Shown piece by piece: positions 9,040 through 18,099 of a stretch of DNA of 64,000 nucleotides. Source of the DNA: Alphaproteobacteria bacterium (GTDB lineage: Bacteria; Pseudomonadota; Alphaproteobacteria; Caulobacterales; Parvularculaceae); assembly GCA_030433215.1 (NCBI GenBank), contig JAUIMC010000004.1, positions 207,054 to 271,053 of the forward strand. Direction: 5' to 3'. Position 1 is the first letter of the stretch. Every line of letters starts with the position of its first letter. The position numbers and the translations under genes are program-made. The notes beneath the pieces are model-generated. The model made no database searches. It saw nothing but the letters and a program-made list of their open reading frames with translations, and was not told the DNA's origin.

Positions 9040-9684
9040 TCACTCCCCGCGCACCATCTCTTTCACAATCGCGGATAGGCCGATCTGGCGGCGGCGTTTT
9101 AGGCGTTCGGCAAACAAAATCGAGCGCAGGAGTTCTTCGGATTCGTCGAGGTCGTAATTGACGATGACATAGTCGTATTCAGCCCAGTGGGACATTTCAG
9201 CGTCGGCTTTCGCCATGCGCCGCTGCACCACGTCTTCGGGGTCTTGCGCGCGCTGGCGCAGGCGCCGTTCAAGCTCCTCGCGCGAGGGCGGCAGGATGAA
9301 AACCTTGACCACGTCCTCGCCCGCGACCTCGTCGAGCTGCTGCGCGCCCTGCCAGTCGATGTCGAAGAGAACGTCCTTGCCCTGACGAAGCACGTCTTCG
9401 ACGAGCGAGCGCGGCGTGCCGTAATAATGGCCGAAGACATTCGCCCATTCGAGGAATTCGCCGTCATCGCGCATGCGGGTGAATTCGTCTTCCGAGACGA
9501 AATAATAATCCTTGCCGTGGGCCTCGCCCGGGCGGCGCTGGCGCGTCGTCGCGGAGATCGACAGCACCATTTCATCGTCTTTGGTGAGAAGGCGGTCGGC
9601 GAGCGTCGTCTTGCCGGCCCCCGAGGGGCTCGAGAGAATGAACATCAGGCCCCTTCGGGCCACTTTGAGATCGCCGCCGATCAT
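9040..9684 (-). CDS. gmk: guanylate kinase
   Basis: About 214 residues. It phosphorylates GMP to GDP with ATP. The P-loop SSPSGAGKTTLADR is near residue 18, the GMP-binding block STTRQRRPGEAHGKDYYFV near 45-63, and ILPPSREELERRLRQRAQD near 131-149. ATG 9684 is favoured over GTG 9687. It follows yicC by only a few bases on the same strand, the common alphaproteobacterial arrangement in which YicC, MltG and Gmk genes are neighbours. Confidence 0.95.
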   Translation of the reverse strand: MIGGDLKVARRGLMFILSSPSGAGKTTLADRLLTKDDEMVLSISATTRQRRPGEAHGKDYYFVSEDEFTRMRDDGEFLEWANVFGHYYGTPRSLVEDVLRQGKDVLFDIDWQGAQQLDEVAGEDVVKVFILPPSREELERRLRQRAQDPEDVVQRRMAKADAEMSHWAEYDYVIVNYDLDESEELLRSILFAERLKRRRQIGLSAIVKEMVRGE

Positions 9685-9693
9685 CACGCCTGC

Positions 9694-10581
9694 CTATTCG
9701 ATATTCTGCACCTGTTCGCGCAGCTGGTCGATCACCCGTTTAAGCTCAAGGCCGATACGCTTCAACTCCATATCCTGCGCTTTCGAGCATAAGGTGTTGG
9801 CTTCGCGGTTAAATTCCTGCGTCAGGAAGTCCAGATCGCGGCCCACGGGCCCCTCCCGGGCGATCAGCGCCCGGCCCGCCGCCACATGGGACGAGAGCCG
9901 GTCGAGCTCTTCCCTGACATCGGCCTTGATGGCCAGCAGCGAGGCTTCCTGGGCGAGACGCTCTTCCGGCACGGCGCCGTCGAGCAGCTCTTTCAGTTGC
10001 GCCGAAATCCGGTCGCGGATCGCGGCGGGCATGGCGGCGGCGTTCGCGGCGGCGTCGGCGGTCAGTTTCTCGATGGTCTCGAAATGCCCGGCGATCACCG
10101 CGCCCATGGCCGCGCCTTCGGAGCGCCGCGCGGCGACCAGCGCGTCGAGCGCTTCGCCGAAAGTTTTGAGGAGCGCCGCGAACAGCGCCGCGCGCGCCTC
10201 CTCGCTCAATTCTTCGTCCGCCTGTTCGATGACGCCGCGGAGGTTCAGCAAGCCGTCGGCGCTCGGCGGCGCGCATTCCACATTGAGGCGCAGCTTGTTG
10301 ATCATCGAGACCGCCTCGGCGAGCATCGCTTCATTGATGCGATAGCCGGACTCCGTCTTGTCCGAACTCAGGGTCAGCGCGATATTCAGCGAGCCGCGAG
10401 AGAGTTTCTTCTTCGCAAGCTTGCGCATCTCCGGATCGAGGGCGTCATAGCCGGAGGGCATGCGCGCGCGCCATTCGAGCCCGCGGCCGTTGACCGAGCG
10501 CACTTCCCAGACGAACCGCCAGCCTTCATGCGCGCCTTCCGCGCGCGCAAAGCCGGTCATGGAGGAGAGCGCCGCCGTCAT
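9694..10581 (-). CDS. yicC: YicC family endoribonuclease-like protein
   Basis: About 295 residues. The start is set at 10581 because MTAALSSMTGFARA matches the family opening and its ATG overlaps the mltG stop (ATGA), giving translational coupling. The C-terminal DUF1732 signature is visible as DFLTQEFNREANTLCSKAQD (residues ~247-266). YicC-type proteins are linked to RNA turnover in Escherichia coli; the role in Alphaproteobacteria is less clear. Neighbours are mltG upstream and gmk downstream. Confidence 0.92.
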   Translation of the reverse strand: MTAALSSMTGFARAEGAHEGWRFVWEVRSVNGRGLEWRARMPSGYDALDPEMRKLAKKKLSRGSLNIALTLSSDKTESGYRINEAMLAEAVSMINKLRLNVECAPPSADGLLNLRGVIEQADEELSEEARAALFAALLKTFGEALDALVAARRSEGAAMGAVIAGHFETIEKLTADAAANAAAMPAAIRDRISAQLKELLDGAVPEERLAQEASLLAIKADVREELDRLSSHVAAGRALIAREGPVGRDLDFLTQEFNREANTLCSKAQDMELKRIGLELKRVIDQLREQVQNIE

Positions 10582-11684
10582 TGCGCGCCGTTTCGCTGGC
10601 GTTCGATGGTCCGCCATTTCGCGACATTGGCGTTATGTTCGCGCAGGGTTTTGGCGAAGACATGCCCGCCTGTGCCGTCGGCGACGAAAAAGAGATCTTC
10701 CGTTTCTTCGGGGTTGAGAACGGCCCGGATCGACGCCTCGCCGGGATTGGCGATGGGCGTCGGCGGCAGGCCGCGGATGATATAGGTGTTGTAAGGGGTT
10801 TCCTTGCGCAATTCGCTGACCCGGAGGCCGCGCCCCAGGGGCTCGCCCTCCGTCAGGCCGTAAATGATGGTCGGATCGCTCTCGAGGCGCATGCCGCGTT
10901 TGAGGCGGTTCACGAACACCGAGGCGATGCGCGCGCGTTCTTCGGGGACGCCGGTCTCTTTCTCGACGATGGAGGCGAGAATGATCGCCTCTTCGCGCGT
11001 CGAGAAAGGAAGTTCGATGGCGCGGTCGTCCCAGATGGCGTCGAGAAGCGCGTCCTGATCCTTCATCATCCGCCTGAGGAGCGCGTCGCGGGTCTCGCCG
11101 CGGGTGAAGGCGAAAGTTTCAGGCAAAAGCTCGCCCTCGCCCGCCTCGACGGTGACCTCGCCTTCGAGCACTTCATCGGCGATCAGCAGGCGGACGATCT
11201 GCGCCGTGGTCAGGCCTTCCGGCGCGGTGAAGTAATGGAGAATGCTCTTGCCTTCGCGCAGCTGGTCGATGATTTCCATGACGCTGGAGCGCGCGGCAAC
11301 CTCGTATTCGCCCGCCTTGATCTCGCCCTGCACGCCGCGAATGCGCACCGCCGCAATGAACACTTCCGGATGCTTGATGACGCCTTCGTCTTCGAGCTGA
11401 CGGGCGATGGTCGACACCGCGCTGCCGGGCGGCAGGAGAACGATGGTGTCTTCAGCGGCGGGGCCGGGTTCGGTCGCGGCGCGATAGCCGAGCCAGGCGC
11501 CGACGCCGATGGCCGCCGCCGCCAAGAGCGCAAGCCCCGTCATGAACAGAAGGAAGGATTTCACCGCCCCGCCCCGCTGGCCGGCGCGCCGCTTCTGGCG
11601 CCTTGATTTCAATGCGTTTTGTTCGCCGCCCGTCATGCCTCTCGCTCGCCCTGCCCGCCGATTCCGGGGCAGTCTAGCCGTCAA
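10578..11684 (-). CDS. mltG: endolytic transglycosylase MltG
   Basis: Up to 368 residues; a start at the internal methionine before TGGEQNALK (about 11636) is also possible. A basic N terminus is followed by one membrane segment (residues ~43-66), a LysM-like domain (VLLPPGSAVSTIARQLEDEG) and the YceG catalytic domain with the active glutamate in ASIVEKETGVPEE (~245-257) and the ESDPTIIYGL segment. It cuts nascent peptidoglycan glycan strands at the inner membrane. Coupled to yicC downstream and placed after fabF, as is common in this class. Confidence 0.93.
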   Translation of the reverse strand: MTARLPRNRRAGRARGMTGGEQNALKSRRQKRRAGQRGGAVKSFLLFMTGLALLAAAAIGVGAWLGYRAATEPGPAAEDTIVLLPPGSAVSTIARQLEDEGVIKHPEVFIAAVRIRGVQGEIKAGEYEVAARSSVMEIIDQLREGKSILHYFTAPEGLTTAQIVRLLIADEVLEGEVTVEAGEGELLPETFAFTRGETRDALLRRMMKDQDALLDAIWDDRAIELPFSTREEAIILASIVEKETGVPEERARIASVFVNRLKRGMRLESDPTIIYGLTEGEPLGRGLRVSELRKETPYNTYIIRGLPPTPIANPGEASIRAVLNPEETEDLFFVADGTGGHVFAKTLREHNANVAKWRTIERQRNGAQ

Positions 11685-12960
11685 CGCGCCGCATCACCAG
11701 AGAGGCGTTGGTGCCGCCGAAGCCGAAGGAATTGGAAAGCGCGACATTGATCGGCTTTTTAACGGCTTTCTTGGCGGCGAGATTGATCGGCGTTTCCACC
11801 GACGGGTTGTCGAGATTGAGCGTCGGCGGGATGACGCCGTCGCGCATGGCGAGTAGGCAGAAGATCGCCTCCACCGCGCCGGCGGCGCCGAGCAAATGGC
11901 CGATAGAGGATTTCGTCGAGGACATGACGAGCCCGTCCGCCGCGTCGCCGAACAGCCGCTCCACGGCTTTCAGTTCGATCTCGTCGCCCACCGGCGTCGA
12001 GGTGCCGTGGGCGTTCACATAATCGATGTCTTTGGGCGCAAGGCCGGCGCGCTTCAGCGCCATTTCCATGGAGCGATAGCCGCCATTGCCGTCTTCGGCG
12101 GGCGAGGTGATGTGATAGGCGTCGCCCGATAATCCGTATCCGACGATTTCGCCGTAGATCTTGGCGCCGCGCGCTTTCGCACGCTCATATTCCTCGAGCA
12201 TGACGAAGCCCGAGCCCTCGCCCATGAGAAACCCGTCGCGGTCCTTGTCGTAAGGGCGCGAGGCCTTTTCAGGCGTGTCGTTGAAATGCGTGGTCAGCGC
12301 CTTGCAGGCGGAAAAGCCGGAAATGCCGATGGGGCAGATCGCGGCTTCCGCGCCGCCCGCCAGCATCACGTCGGCGTCGTCGAGGGCGATCAGCCGCGCC
12401 GCGTCGCCGATGGCGTGGGCGCCCGACGAACAGGCCGTCACCACCGCGTGGTTCGGACCCTTCATGCCGAGCCGGATCGACACCTGGCCGGAGACGAGAT
12501 TGATGAGATTGCCGGTGATGAAGAAGGGCGACACGCGGCGCGGGCCCTTTTCATTCAAGACCAGCACTTCGTGCTCGATCCCCGAAAGCCCGCCAATGCC
12601 GGAACCGGTCATGACGCCGGCGCGGTCGCGTTCTTCTTCGGTTTTGAGTTCAAGTCCGGAATCGTCGAACGCCATCTGCGCGGCGGCGATTCCGAAAATG
12701 ATGAATTCGTTGAGGCGGCGCTGTTCGCGCGGCTCGATGAAGTCGTCCGCGTTGAACGCGGCGTCGCCCGCCTTATCGCCGCCGCGCGTCCCGTCCGTGC
12801 GCGGCACCGACGCGGCGATGCGGCAGGGAAGGTTCGAGGCGTCGAACTGTTCGATGGGCCCGGCGCCGGACTCGCCATTGATGAGCCGGCGCCATACGGG
12901 CTCGAGCCCCGCCCCGAGGGGCGTGACCAATCCCATTCCAGTAACGACGACGCGGCGCAT
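11674..12960 (-). CDS. fabF: beta-ketoacyl-ACP synthase II
   Basis: About 428 residues from the MRRVVVTGMG start, six codons inside the longest frame. The Cys-His-His catalytic triad is visible in ACSSGAHAIG (~residue 167), HGTSTPVGD (~309) and SIGHLLGAAGAVEA (~345), and FGFGGTNASL closes the protein. It elongates acyl-ACP with malonyl-ACP in fatty acid synthesis. acpP lies upstream on the same strand, with fabG and fabD beyond; mltG overlaps its 3' end by about ten bases. Confidence 0.96.
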   Translation of the reverse strand: MRRVVVTGMGLVTPLGAGLEPVWRRLINGESGAGPIEQFDASNLPCRIAASVPRTDGTRGGDKAGDAAFNADDFIEPREQRRLNEFIIFGIAAAQMAFDDSGLELKTEEERDRAGVMTGSGIGGLSGIEHEVLVLNEKGPRRVSPFFITGNLINLVSGQVSIRLGMKGPNHAVVTACSSGAHAIGDAARLIALDDADVMLAGGAEAAICPIGISGFSACKALTTHFNDTPEKASRPYDKDRDGFLMGEGSGFVMLEEYERAKARGAKIYGEIVGYGLSGDAYHITSPAEDGNGGYRSMEMALKRAGLAPKDIDYVNAHGTSTPVGDEIELKAVERLFGDAADGLVMSSTKSSIGHLLGAAGAVEAIFCLLAMRDGVIPPTLNLDNPSVETPINLAAKKAVKKPINVALSNSFGFGGTNASLVMRRVDG

Positions 12961-13092
12961 CAGACCAACTCCGGACATCTGGGGAGCCGCAGCTTTCGCC
13001 CGGAAACCGGCCGGCGCCGATGCGGTTTTTTAAACCCGTCAAACAGCGCCGCCGGGAATCCCATGCGGCTCGTTATCGGGAAGAACAGCGGT

Positions 13093-13329
13093 TTAAGACT
13101 TTTGTTCTTCGATAAACTTGATGGCGTCGCCGACCGTCTGAATGGTCTCGGCGGCGTCGTCGGGGATCTCAACGTCGAATTCTTCTTCGAACGCCATCAC
13201 GAGCTCGACGATGTCGAGGCTGTCCGCGCCCAGATCGTCGATGAAGCTCGCCTTCGGCTCAACCTTGGCCGCATCCACGTCGAGATGTTCGACAACAATT
13301 TTTTTCACGCGTTCTGCAAGATCAGACAT
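13093..13329 (-). CDS. acpP: acyl carrier protein
   Basis: A 78-residue acidic helical protein, standard length. The phosphopantetheine attachment serine is in [16 protein letters not shown] (residue ~37). It carries acyl chains between the fatty acid synthase enzymes encoded on both sides (fabG/fabD upstream, fabF downstream). An AAGGAGCG box precedes the ATG. The AT-rich, 183-base gap upstream probably contains its own strong promoter, as is usual for acpP. Confidence 0.97.
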   Translation of the reverse strand: MSDLAERVKKIVVEHLDVDAAKVEPKASFIDDLGADSLDIVELVMAFEEEFDVEIPDDAAETIQTVGDAIKFIEEQKS

Positions 13330-13512
13330 TCAACGCTCCTTGGTAAAAACAGTTCTTTACGATTTTCTGCCGGCGCCAGAAAGACGGGTTCCCGGCGGGG
13401 GTTAAACGGGGCCGCTAAACAGCGGGTTCGGGGCGCAATTACGGCATATTGCAGATTGTTGCAACGTCAAAACCGGACAGTGTGCGCTCCTGCCTGCAAG
13501 GCCTTGCGCGAC

Positions 13513-14250
13513 CTAAACCATCGCCATCCCGCCATTCACGTGCAGGGTCTGGCCAGTGACATAGCGCGCCTCCCCCGAGGCGAGATAGACCGCCGCCGCC
13601 GCAATATCCTCAGGCGCGCCCATGGCGCCAGCGGGAATCTTGCCGAGAATCGCCTCTTTCTGCTGATCGTTCAAGGCGTCCGTCATCGCCGTGGCGATAA
13701 AGCCCGGCGCGATGCAATTGACGGTGACATTGCGGCCCGCGACTTCCGCCGCCAGCGATTTCGACATGCCGATCATCCCGGCCTTGGAGGCGGCGTAGTT
13801 CGCCTGGCCGGCATTGCCGGTGACGCCGACAATCGAGGTCACGCCGATGATGCGCCCGTAGCGCTGCTTGGTCATGCCTCTGAGCGACGCCTTGGCGAGC
13901 CGGAAATAGGCGGTGAGATTGATCTTCAGGACCTCGTCCCACATGTCGGGCTTCATCATCATCATCAGCGTGTCGCGGGTGACGCCCGCATTCGAGACGA
14001 CAATGTCGAGCCCGCCCATGGCTTCCGAGGCGGTTTTCGGCAGCGCGTCAACGGCTTCGAGATCGGACAGGTTGCAAGGCGTTACATGAACGCGCTCTTT
14101 CAGATCGCCGGCCAGCGCTTCGAGCTTTTCAGCGCGCGTGCCGGAAATCGCGACGCTCGCGCCTTGCGCGTGCAGCGCCCTGGCGACGGCTTCGCCTATG
14201 CCGCCCGTGGCGCCGGTGACAAGCGCGCGCTTGCCCGTGAGATCAAACAT
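13513..14250 (-). CDS. fabG: 3-oxoacyl-ACP reductase
   Basis: A 245-residue short-chain dehydrogenase. TGATGGIGEAVA binds NADPH, VSNAGVTRDTLMMMM is the FabG hallmark after the NAG motif, and the catalytic Tyr-Lys pair is in YAASKAGMIG (~residue 151); the end HVNGGMAMV is typical. It reduces beta-ketoacyl-ACP in fatty acid synthesis. It sits between fabD and acpP on the same strand, so the block fabD-fabG-acpP-fabF is complete except for fabH. Confidence 0.96.
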   Translation of the reverse strand: MFDLTGKRALVTGATGGIGEAVARALHAQGASVAISGTRAEKLEALAGDLKERVHVTPCNLSDLEAVDALPKTASEAMGGLDIVVSNAGVTRDTLMMMMKPDMWDEVLKINLTAYFRLAKASLRGMTKQRYGRIIGVTSIVGVTGNAGQANYAASKAGMIGMSKSLAAEVAGRNVTVNCIAPGFIATAMTDALNDQQKEAILGKIPAGAMGAPEDIAAAAVYLASGEARYVTGQTLHVNGGMAMV

Positions 14251-14298
14251 GAAGCATCCTTTCCTTCAGCGGCGAAGACATTGCGTCTCTTGCGCGTC

Positions 14299-15234
14299 TT
14301 ACGCCTTGGCGAAAGCGTCGATGTCGCCGGGCTCGCCCACATTCACGGTCTGCACATCGCGGTTGATGCGCTTGACGAGGCCGGACAGCACTTTGCCGGC
14401 GCCGACTTCCACAAACAATTCGCAGCCTTCTTTGGTCATGTGCGTGACGCTTTCGGTCCAGCGCACGCGGCCCGTCACCTGACGCACGAGAAGATCGCGG
14501 ATCGAGGCCGGATTGGCGACGTCTTTGGCGGTGACATTGGCGACCAGCGTCGTCGCCGGCGCGACAATTTTCGTTTCAGCGAGCGCTTCTTTCATGCGCT
14601 CGGCGGCGGGCGCCATCAGCGAGGAGTGAAACGGGGCCGAAACCGGCAGCAATTTCGCGATCTTGGCGCCGAATTCTTTGGCGCCGGCGCAGACCGCCTC
14701 GACGCGCGCCTTCTCACCGGAGATCACTACCTGGCCCGGCGCGTTGTCATTGGCGATTTCGCACACGCCCTCGCCTTCGGCGGCGTCGATGGCCTGTTGC
14801 GCGCCTTCCAGATCGACGCCGATCAGCGCCGCCATGGCGCCTTCGCCCACGGGAACCGCCGCCTGCATCGCTTCGCCGCGAATGCGAAGGAGCCGCGCCG
14901 TATCGGAAAGGCTGATGGCGCGCGCGGCGCACAGCGCTGAATATTCGCCAAGCGAGTGGCCGGCGACGAACATGGCGTTGGAGATGTCGGCGCCCGCTTC
15001 CGCTTCGAGGACGCGCATGGCCGCGATGGAATGGGCCATCAGCGCCGGCTGGGCGTTGGCCGTGAGCGTCAGCTCCTCCATGGGGCCGTCGCGCATCAGC
15101 TTCGACAGCTTCTGGCCGAGCGCCTCGTCGACTTCCTCGAAAACCTCGCGCGCAGCGGGAAAGGCGTCGGCAAGCGCCGCGCCCATGCCCACGGCCTGGC
15201 TGCCCTGCCCCGGAAAGATATAAGCCCGCGTCAT
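14299..15234 (-). CDS. fabD: malonyl-CoA:ACP transacylase
   Basis: About 311 residues from MTRAYIFPGQGSQ, seven codons inside the longest frame. The oxyanion GQGSQ motif, the nucleophile serine in GHSLGEYSALCAA (~residue 92) and the VSAPFHSSLM histidine region (~199) are all present. It loads malonyl groups onto ACP, the first step of the fab block that follows downstream. No other gene is close upstream, and the divergent glycosyltransferase starts 250 bases away. Confidence 0.95.
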   Translation of the reverse strand: MTRAYIFPGQGSQAVGMGAALADAFPAAREVFEEVDEALGQKLSKLMRDGPMEELTLTANAQPALMAHSIAAMRVLEAEAGADISNAMFVAGHSLGEYSALCAARAISLSDTARLLRIRGEAMQAAVPVGEGAMAALIGVDLEGAQQAIDAAEGEGVCEIANDNAPGQVVISGEKARVEAVCAGAKEFGAKIAKLLPVSAPFHSSLMAPAAERMKEALAETKIVAPATTLVANVTAKDVANPASIRDLLVRQVTGRVRWTESVTHMTKEGCELFVEVGAGKVLSGLVKRINRDVQTVNVGEPGDIDAFAKA

Positions 15235-15483
15235 CGGCCGGCGGCGCTCCTTCATGATTAATCTGGCCCGCGGACATAGCGAGGCCCGCCCGTCAGGGCA
15301 AGGCGGAGAAAATAACTTCCTGCGCCCTTTCTGGGGAAGCGCCGAAGCGGCTGACGGCGGCGATTTTTTTCCAAACCGCCGCTTCGCCCAAAAGGGTCAG
15401 CCAGATGCGGCTGGACACCCGCCCCGCAAACGGGAGAAGAGAGGTGAAATCGCCAGATTGACGAGACCCAGATTGCCGAGATC

Positions 15484-16509
15484 ATGACCGAGCCGCCGAT
15501 CCGCATCGCCAGCATTTCCAACAATCCACGGCCCGGCTGGGCCTGGATTCGCGACCTCATGGGACCGGATTTCACGGTTGCGGGCCGGCCTCTCGACTGG
15601 CGGATCTATTCCATGCGCGGGGCGTCCCGCCCGGAGGCCCTCAATCGCTGGCGCGCCGCGCGCGCCCTCGCCCGGGACGCCGCGGCCGAGCCCTTCGATC
15701 TCGTGGTCAGCCACGGCCCCTGGGCCACGGCCTGGACCGAATGGGTCGCCAGCCCGAAAAAAACAGGCGCGCGCCACTTCGCCTTCGCGCTCAATTTTAC
15801 CGACCTGCCCACCGGCCCCCGCAAGGCCATGATGGCCCGCGCCTTCAGGCAAGCTGACGCCCTGGCCGTATTTACTGATGCAGAACAAAGGCTTTACGCC
15901 GATTATTTCAAGCTCCGGCCCGAGACGCTCATCCGCGCGCCCTGGGGCGTCGCGCCGCCGGTTTCCGCCGAACAGCCCCGTCTGATCGAGGGGCCCTATT
16001 TCGCCGCCCTCGGGGGCGAGGCCCGCGATTACGCCGTCCTCTGCGAAGCCGCCCGGGCCCTGCCGGACACGCGCTTTGTCGCCGTAGCCCGGCCCCACAG
16101 CTTCGAGGGGCTCGATCCCCCGGCCAATCTCGAGGTGCGCTTCAATCTGCCCTTTGACGAGGCCTGGGGCGTCGTCCAGCACGCGACGGCCGCCCTGGTT
16201 CCCTTGCGCTCGCGCGAGACCCCTTGCGGGCTGGTCACGCTGGTCGGCGCCATGCATCTCGGCAAGGCGCAGATCGTCACCGACGCCGCCGGGGCGGCCG
16301 ACTACCTCAAGGACGGGGAAACCGGCCTTCTCGTCCCGCCGGGAGACGCCGGAGCGCTCGCCGCCGCCATTGGCCGCCTGCAAGCCGATCCGGCCCTGGC
16401 CGCCCGCCTCGGCGCAGCCGCCAAGGCCGAGGCCAGCGCCCATTGCAGCGAGGCCGCGACGGTCGATTTCTTCGCCGGGCTCCTGGCCCGCTGGTTCGGC
16501 GAAAAATAA
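15484..16509 (+). CDS. GT4-type glycosyltransferase
   Basis: A 341-residue GT-B-fold protein. The C-terminal half has the family 4 donor-site pattern: the [21 protein letters not shown] segment (E-x7-E-like region, ~residues 242-262), [20 protein letters not shown] (~264-284) and a closing helix rich in Ala. The N-terminal half is less conserved ([11 protein letters not shown]). Donor and acceptor cannot be told, and no polysaccharide gene neighbours it. Upstream 250 bases show no clear feature. Confidence 0.78.
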   Translation: MTEPPIRIASISNNPRPGWAWIRDLMGPDFTVAGRPLDWRIYSMRGASRPEALNRWRAARALARDAAAEPFDLVVSHGPWATAWTEWVASPKKTGARHFAFALNFTDLPTGPRKAMMARAFRQADALAVFTDAEQRLYADYFKLRPETLIRAPWGVAPPVSAEQPRLIEGPYFAALGGEARDYAVLCEAARALPDTRFVAVARPHSFEGLDPPANLEVRFNLPFDEAWGVVQHATAALVPLRSRETPCGLVTLVGAMHLGKAQIVTDAAGAADYLKDGETGLLVPPGDAGALAAAIGRLQADPALAARLGAAAKAEASAHCSEAATVDFFAGLLARWFGEK

Positions 16510-16610
16510 GGCTTTTCGGCTTGCCACAGCCGCGTCAGTCGGTTATGTCCGCCGCCTTCACGAGCGACGGTCAGACGCGCCGGCCCGGAATTCAGGTTCG
16601 GGGTCCGGTT

Positions 16611-16627
16611 TAAGGGATGGTCCCTTA
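16611..16627 (+). promoter_or_regulatory. hairpin in the rpsF leader, possible autoregulatory region
   Basis: TAAGGGA-tgg-TCCCTTA is a perfect seven-base stem about 80 bases before rpsF. It lies in a roughly 200-base untranslated leader. In other bacteria the S6:S18 complex binds an rpsF leader to regulate this operon; a CCG-containing segment follows at about 16636, but I could not confirm the known motif. Confidence 0.3.
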
Positions 16628-16708
16628 GCGTCTCGAGCCGAAGGCGTTTCCCGGTCGCCAGCAGACAGGGATCAGCGTCTCCGTCGCCCAGACGAGGAGC
16701 TGGCTTCA

Positions 16709-17131
16709 ATGCCGCTATACGAACATATTTTTATCGCGCGTCAGGACATCTCGCCCGCGCAGGTCGAGGGTCTGACCGAAACGCTCGCCAAGGTCGTCAC
16801 CGACCATGGCGGCAAGATCGAGAAATCCGAATATTGGGGGCTTCGCAACCTCCAGTACAAGATCAAGAAAAACCGCAAAGGCCACTACAGCCTTTTCAAT
16901 ATCGACGGCCCCGCCGACGCGGTGCACGAGCTTGAGCGCCAGGAACGCATCAATGACGACGTTCTGCGCTGCCTGACCGTGCGCGTCGACGAGCTGGACG
17001 CCGAGCCCTCGCCGGTTCTCTCGCGCCGCGACCGCAATGATCGCGGCGACAGGGGCGACCGCCGCGACAGAGGCGACCGGGGCGATCGCGGCGACCGTGG
17101 TGATCGCGGCGACCGCGGCGACCGGCGCTAA
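16709..17131 (+). CDS. rpsF: 30S ribosomal protein S6 with long charged repeat tail
   Basis: 140 residues; the start [13 protein letters not shown] follows a GAGGAG box. The S6 fold covers residues 1-95 ([19 protein letters not shown] is the RNA/S18-binding core). After it comes a tail of about 45 residues made almost only of Asp-Arg-Gly repeats, encoded by an imperfect nine-base tandem repeat around 17030-17128. Many alphaproteobacterial S6 proteins carry a basic or charged extension, and this one is unusually regular. First gene of rpsF-rpsR-rplI; S6 binds S18 in the 30S platform. Confidence 0.95.
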   Translation: MPLYEHIFIARQDISPAQVEGLTETLAKVVTDHGGKIEKSEYWGLRNLQYKIKKNRKGHYSLFNIDGPADAVHELERQERINDDVLRCLTVRVDELDAEPSPVLSRRDRNDRGDRGDRRDRGDRGDRGDRGDRGDRGDRR

Positions 17132-17149
17132 CGAGGAAAGGGATAAATC

Positions 17150-17374
17150 ATGGCCAAACCGTTTTTCAGACGCCGCAAGACCTGCCCGTTCTCCGGCGAG
17201 AACGCGCCGAAGATCGATTACAAGGATCCCAAGCTCTTACAGCGTTTCGTGTCCGAGCGCGGCAAGATCGTGCCGTCGCGGATTTCCGCCGTCTCTCACA
17301 AGAAGCAGCGTGAACTTGCGCGCGCCATCAAGCGCGCCCGCACTCTTGCGCTTCTTCCCTACGTTTCGGAGTAA
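17150..17374 (+). CDS. rpsR: 30S ribosomal protein S18
   Basis: 74 residues, normal length. Family signatures are [20 protein letters not shown] near the start and [20 protein letters not shown] (residues ~43-62). It forms a heterodimer with S6 on the small-subunit platform. It starts 18 bases after rpsF and ends 5 bases before rplI, with an AGGAAAGGG box, so it is plainly in the same operon. Confidence 0.97.
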   Translation: MAKPFFRRRKTCPFSGENAPKIDYKDPKLLQRFVSERGKIVPSRISAVSHKKQRELARAIKRARTLALLPYVSE

Positions 17375-17379
17375 GCCCG

Positions 17380-17997
17380 ATGGAAGTCATCCTTCTCGAA
17401 AGGGTCGAAAATCTCGGCCAGATGGGCGACGTTGTGAAAGTGCGCGCCGGCTATGCGCGCAACTTCCTTCTGCCCCGCAAAATGGCGCTGCGCGCCAATG
17501 ACGACAACAAAAAGGTGTTCGAAGCCCAGCGCGCCGACCTCGAAGCGCGCAACCTCGAGCGCAAGAACGAAGCCGAAGACGCGGCGAAAAAGATCAACGG
17601 CGCGTCTTTCGTGCTGATCCGCCAGTCTTCCGAAATGGGCGTGCTTTACGGCTCGGTCTCCACCCGCGACATCGCAGAAGCGGCGTCGGAAGGCGGCGTG
17701 AAGATCGAACGCAGCCAGGTTCGTCTCGACAAACCGTTGAAGTCGCTTGGCGTTTTCAACATTCGCCTGATGCTGCACCCGGAAGTCGACACCCGGATCA
17801 ACATCAACATCGCGCGTTCCGAAGACGAGGCCGAACGCCAGGCCCGCGGCGAGAACGTCCTCGCGAGCCCTGAGGAACAGGAAGCCGCAGAAGAAGCCGA
17901 AGCGGAAACGCCGGAATTCTTCGACGAAGGCGCCGGCGCCGCTGTCGCTTCCGACGAAGAAGCGGCAAGCGAAGAAGACGCGAACAAGACCGAATAA
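17380..17997 (+). CDS. rplI: 50S ribosomal protein L9, extended C terminus
   Basis: 205 residues against about 150 in most bacteria. The N-terminal domain has [19 protein letters not shown] and [16 protein letters not shown]; the connecting helix (residues ~45-75) and the C-terminal RNA-binding domain ([13 protein letters not shown]) follow. The last ~55 residues are a highly acidic Glu/Ala-rich extension, which is seen in other Alphaproteobacteria. L9 binds 23S rRNA domain V and helps reading-frame maintenance. Third gene of the S6 operon, ending before a terminator. Confidence 0.96.
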   Translation: MEVILLERVENLGQMGDVVKVRAGYARNFLLPRKMALRANDDNKKVFEAQRADLEARNLERKNEAEDAAKKINGASFVLIRQSSEMGVLYGSVSTRDIAEAASEGGVKIERSQVRLDKPLKSLGVFNIRLMLHPEVDTRININIARSEDEAERQARGENVLASPEEQEAAEEAEAETPEFFDEGAGAAVASDEEAASEEDANKTE

Positions 17998-18053
17998 CAA
18001 AAGCGATTTTGCAACCGCTAAGTCGCTTTCCCCTTACGGGGGAAAAATTAACG

Positions 18054-18085
18054 CGCCGGCTGACTTCTCAGCCGGCGTTTTTTTT
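18054..18085 (+). terminator. intrinsic terminator of the rpsF-rpsR-rplI operon
   Basis: CGCCGGCTGA-CTTC-TCAGCCGGCG followed by eight T. The stem ends 15 bases before the dnaB ATG, so dnaB needs either readthrough or a promoter within this short gap. Confidence 0.9.
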
Positions 18086-18099
18086 GATCTAAGAGCCTG

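Noticed and set aside
12286..14940. Very long open frame on the plus strand across fabF, acpP, fabG and fabD
   Set aside because: It is antisense to four certain genes, rich in Arg, Gly and His, and reads straight through their intergenic gaps. It is a shadow caused by the high third-position GC of the real genes.
16154..16708. Upstream extension of rpsF
   Set aside because: The S6 family begins at MPLYEHIF after a good ribosome binding site; the extension overlaps the glycosyltransferase gene in another frame.
17030..17128. Tandem repeats considered as a CRISPR-like array
   Set aside because: Units are only nine bases, in frame with rpsF and without spacers. The same applies to the pilin tail repeats at 56735-57200.
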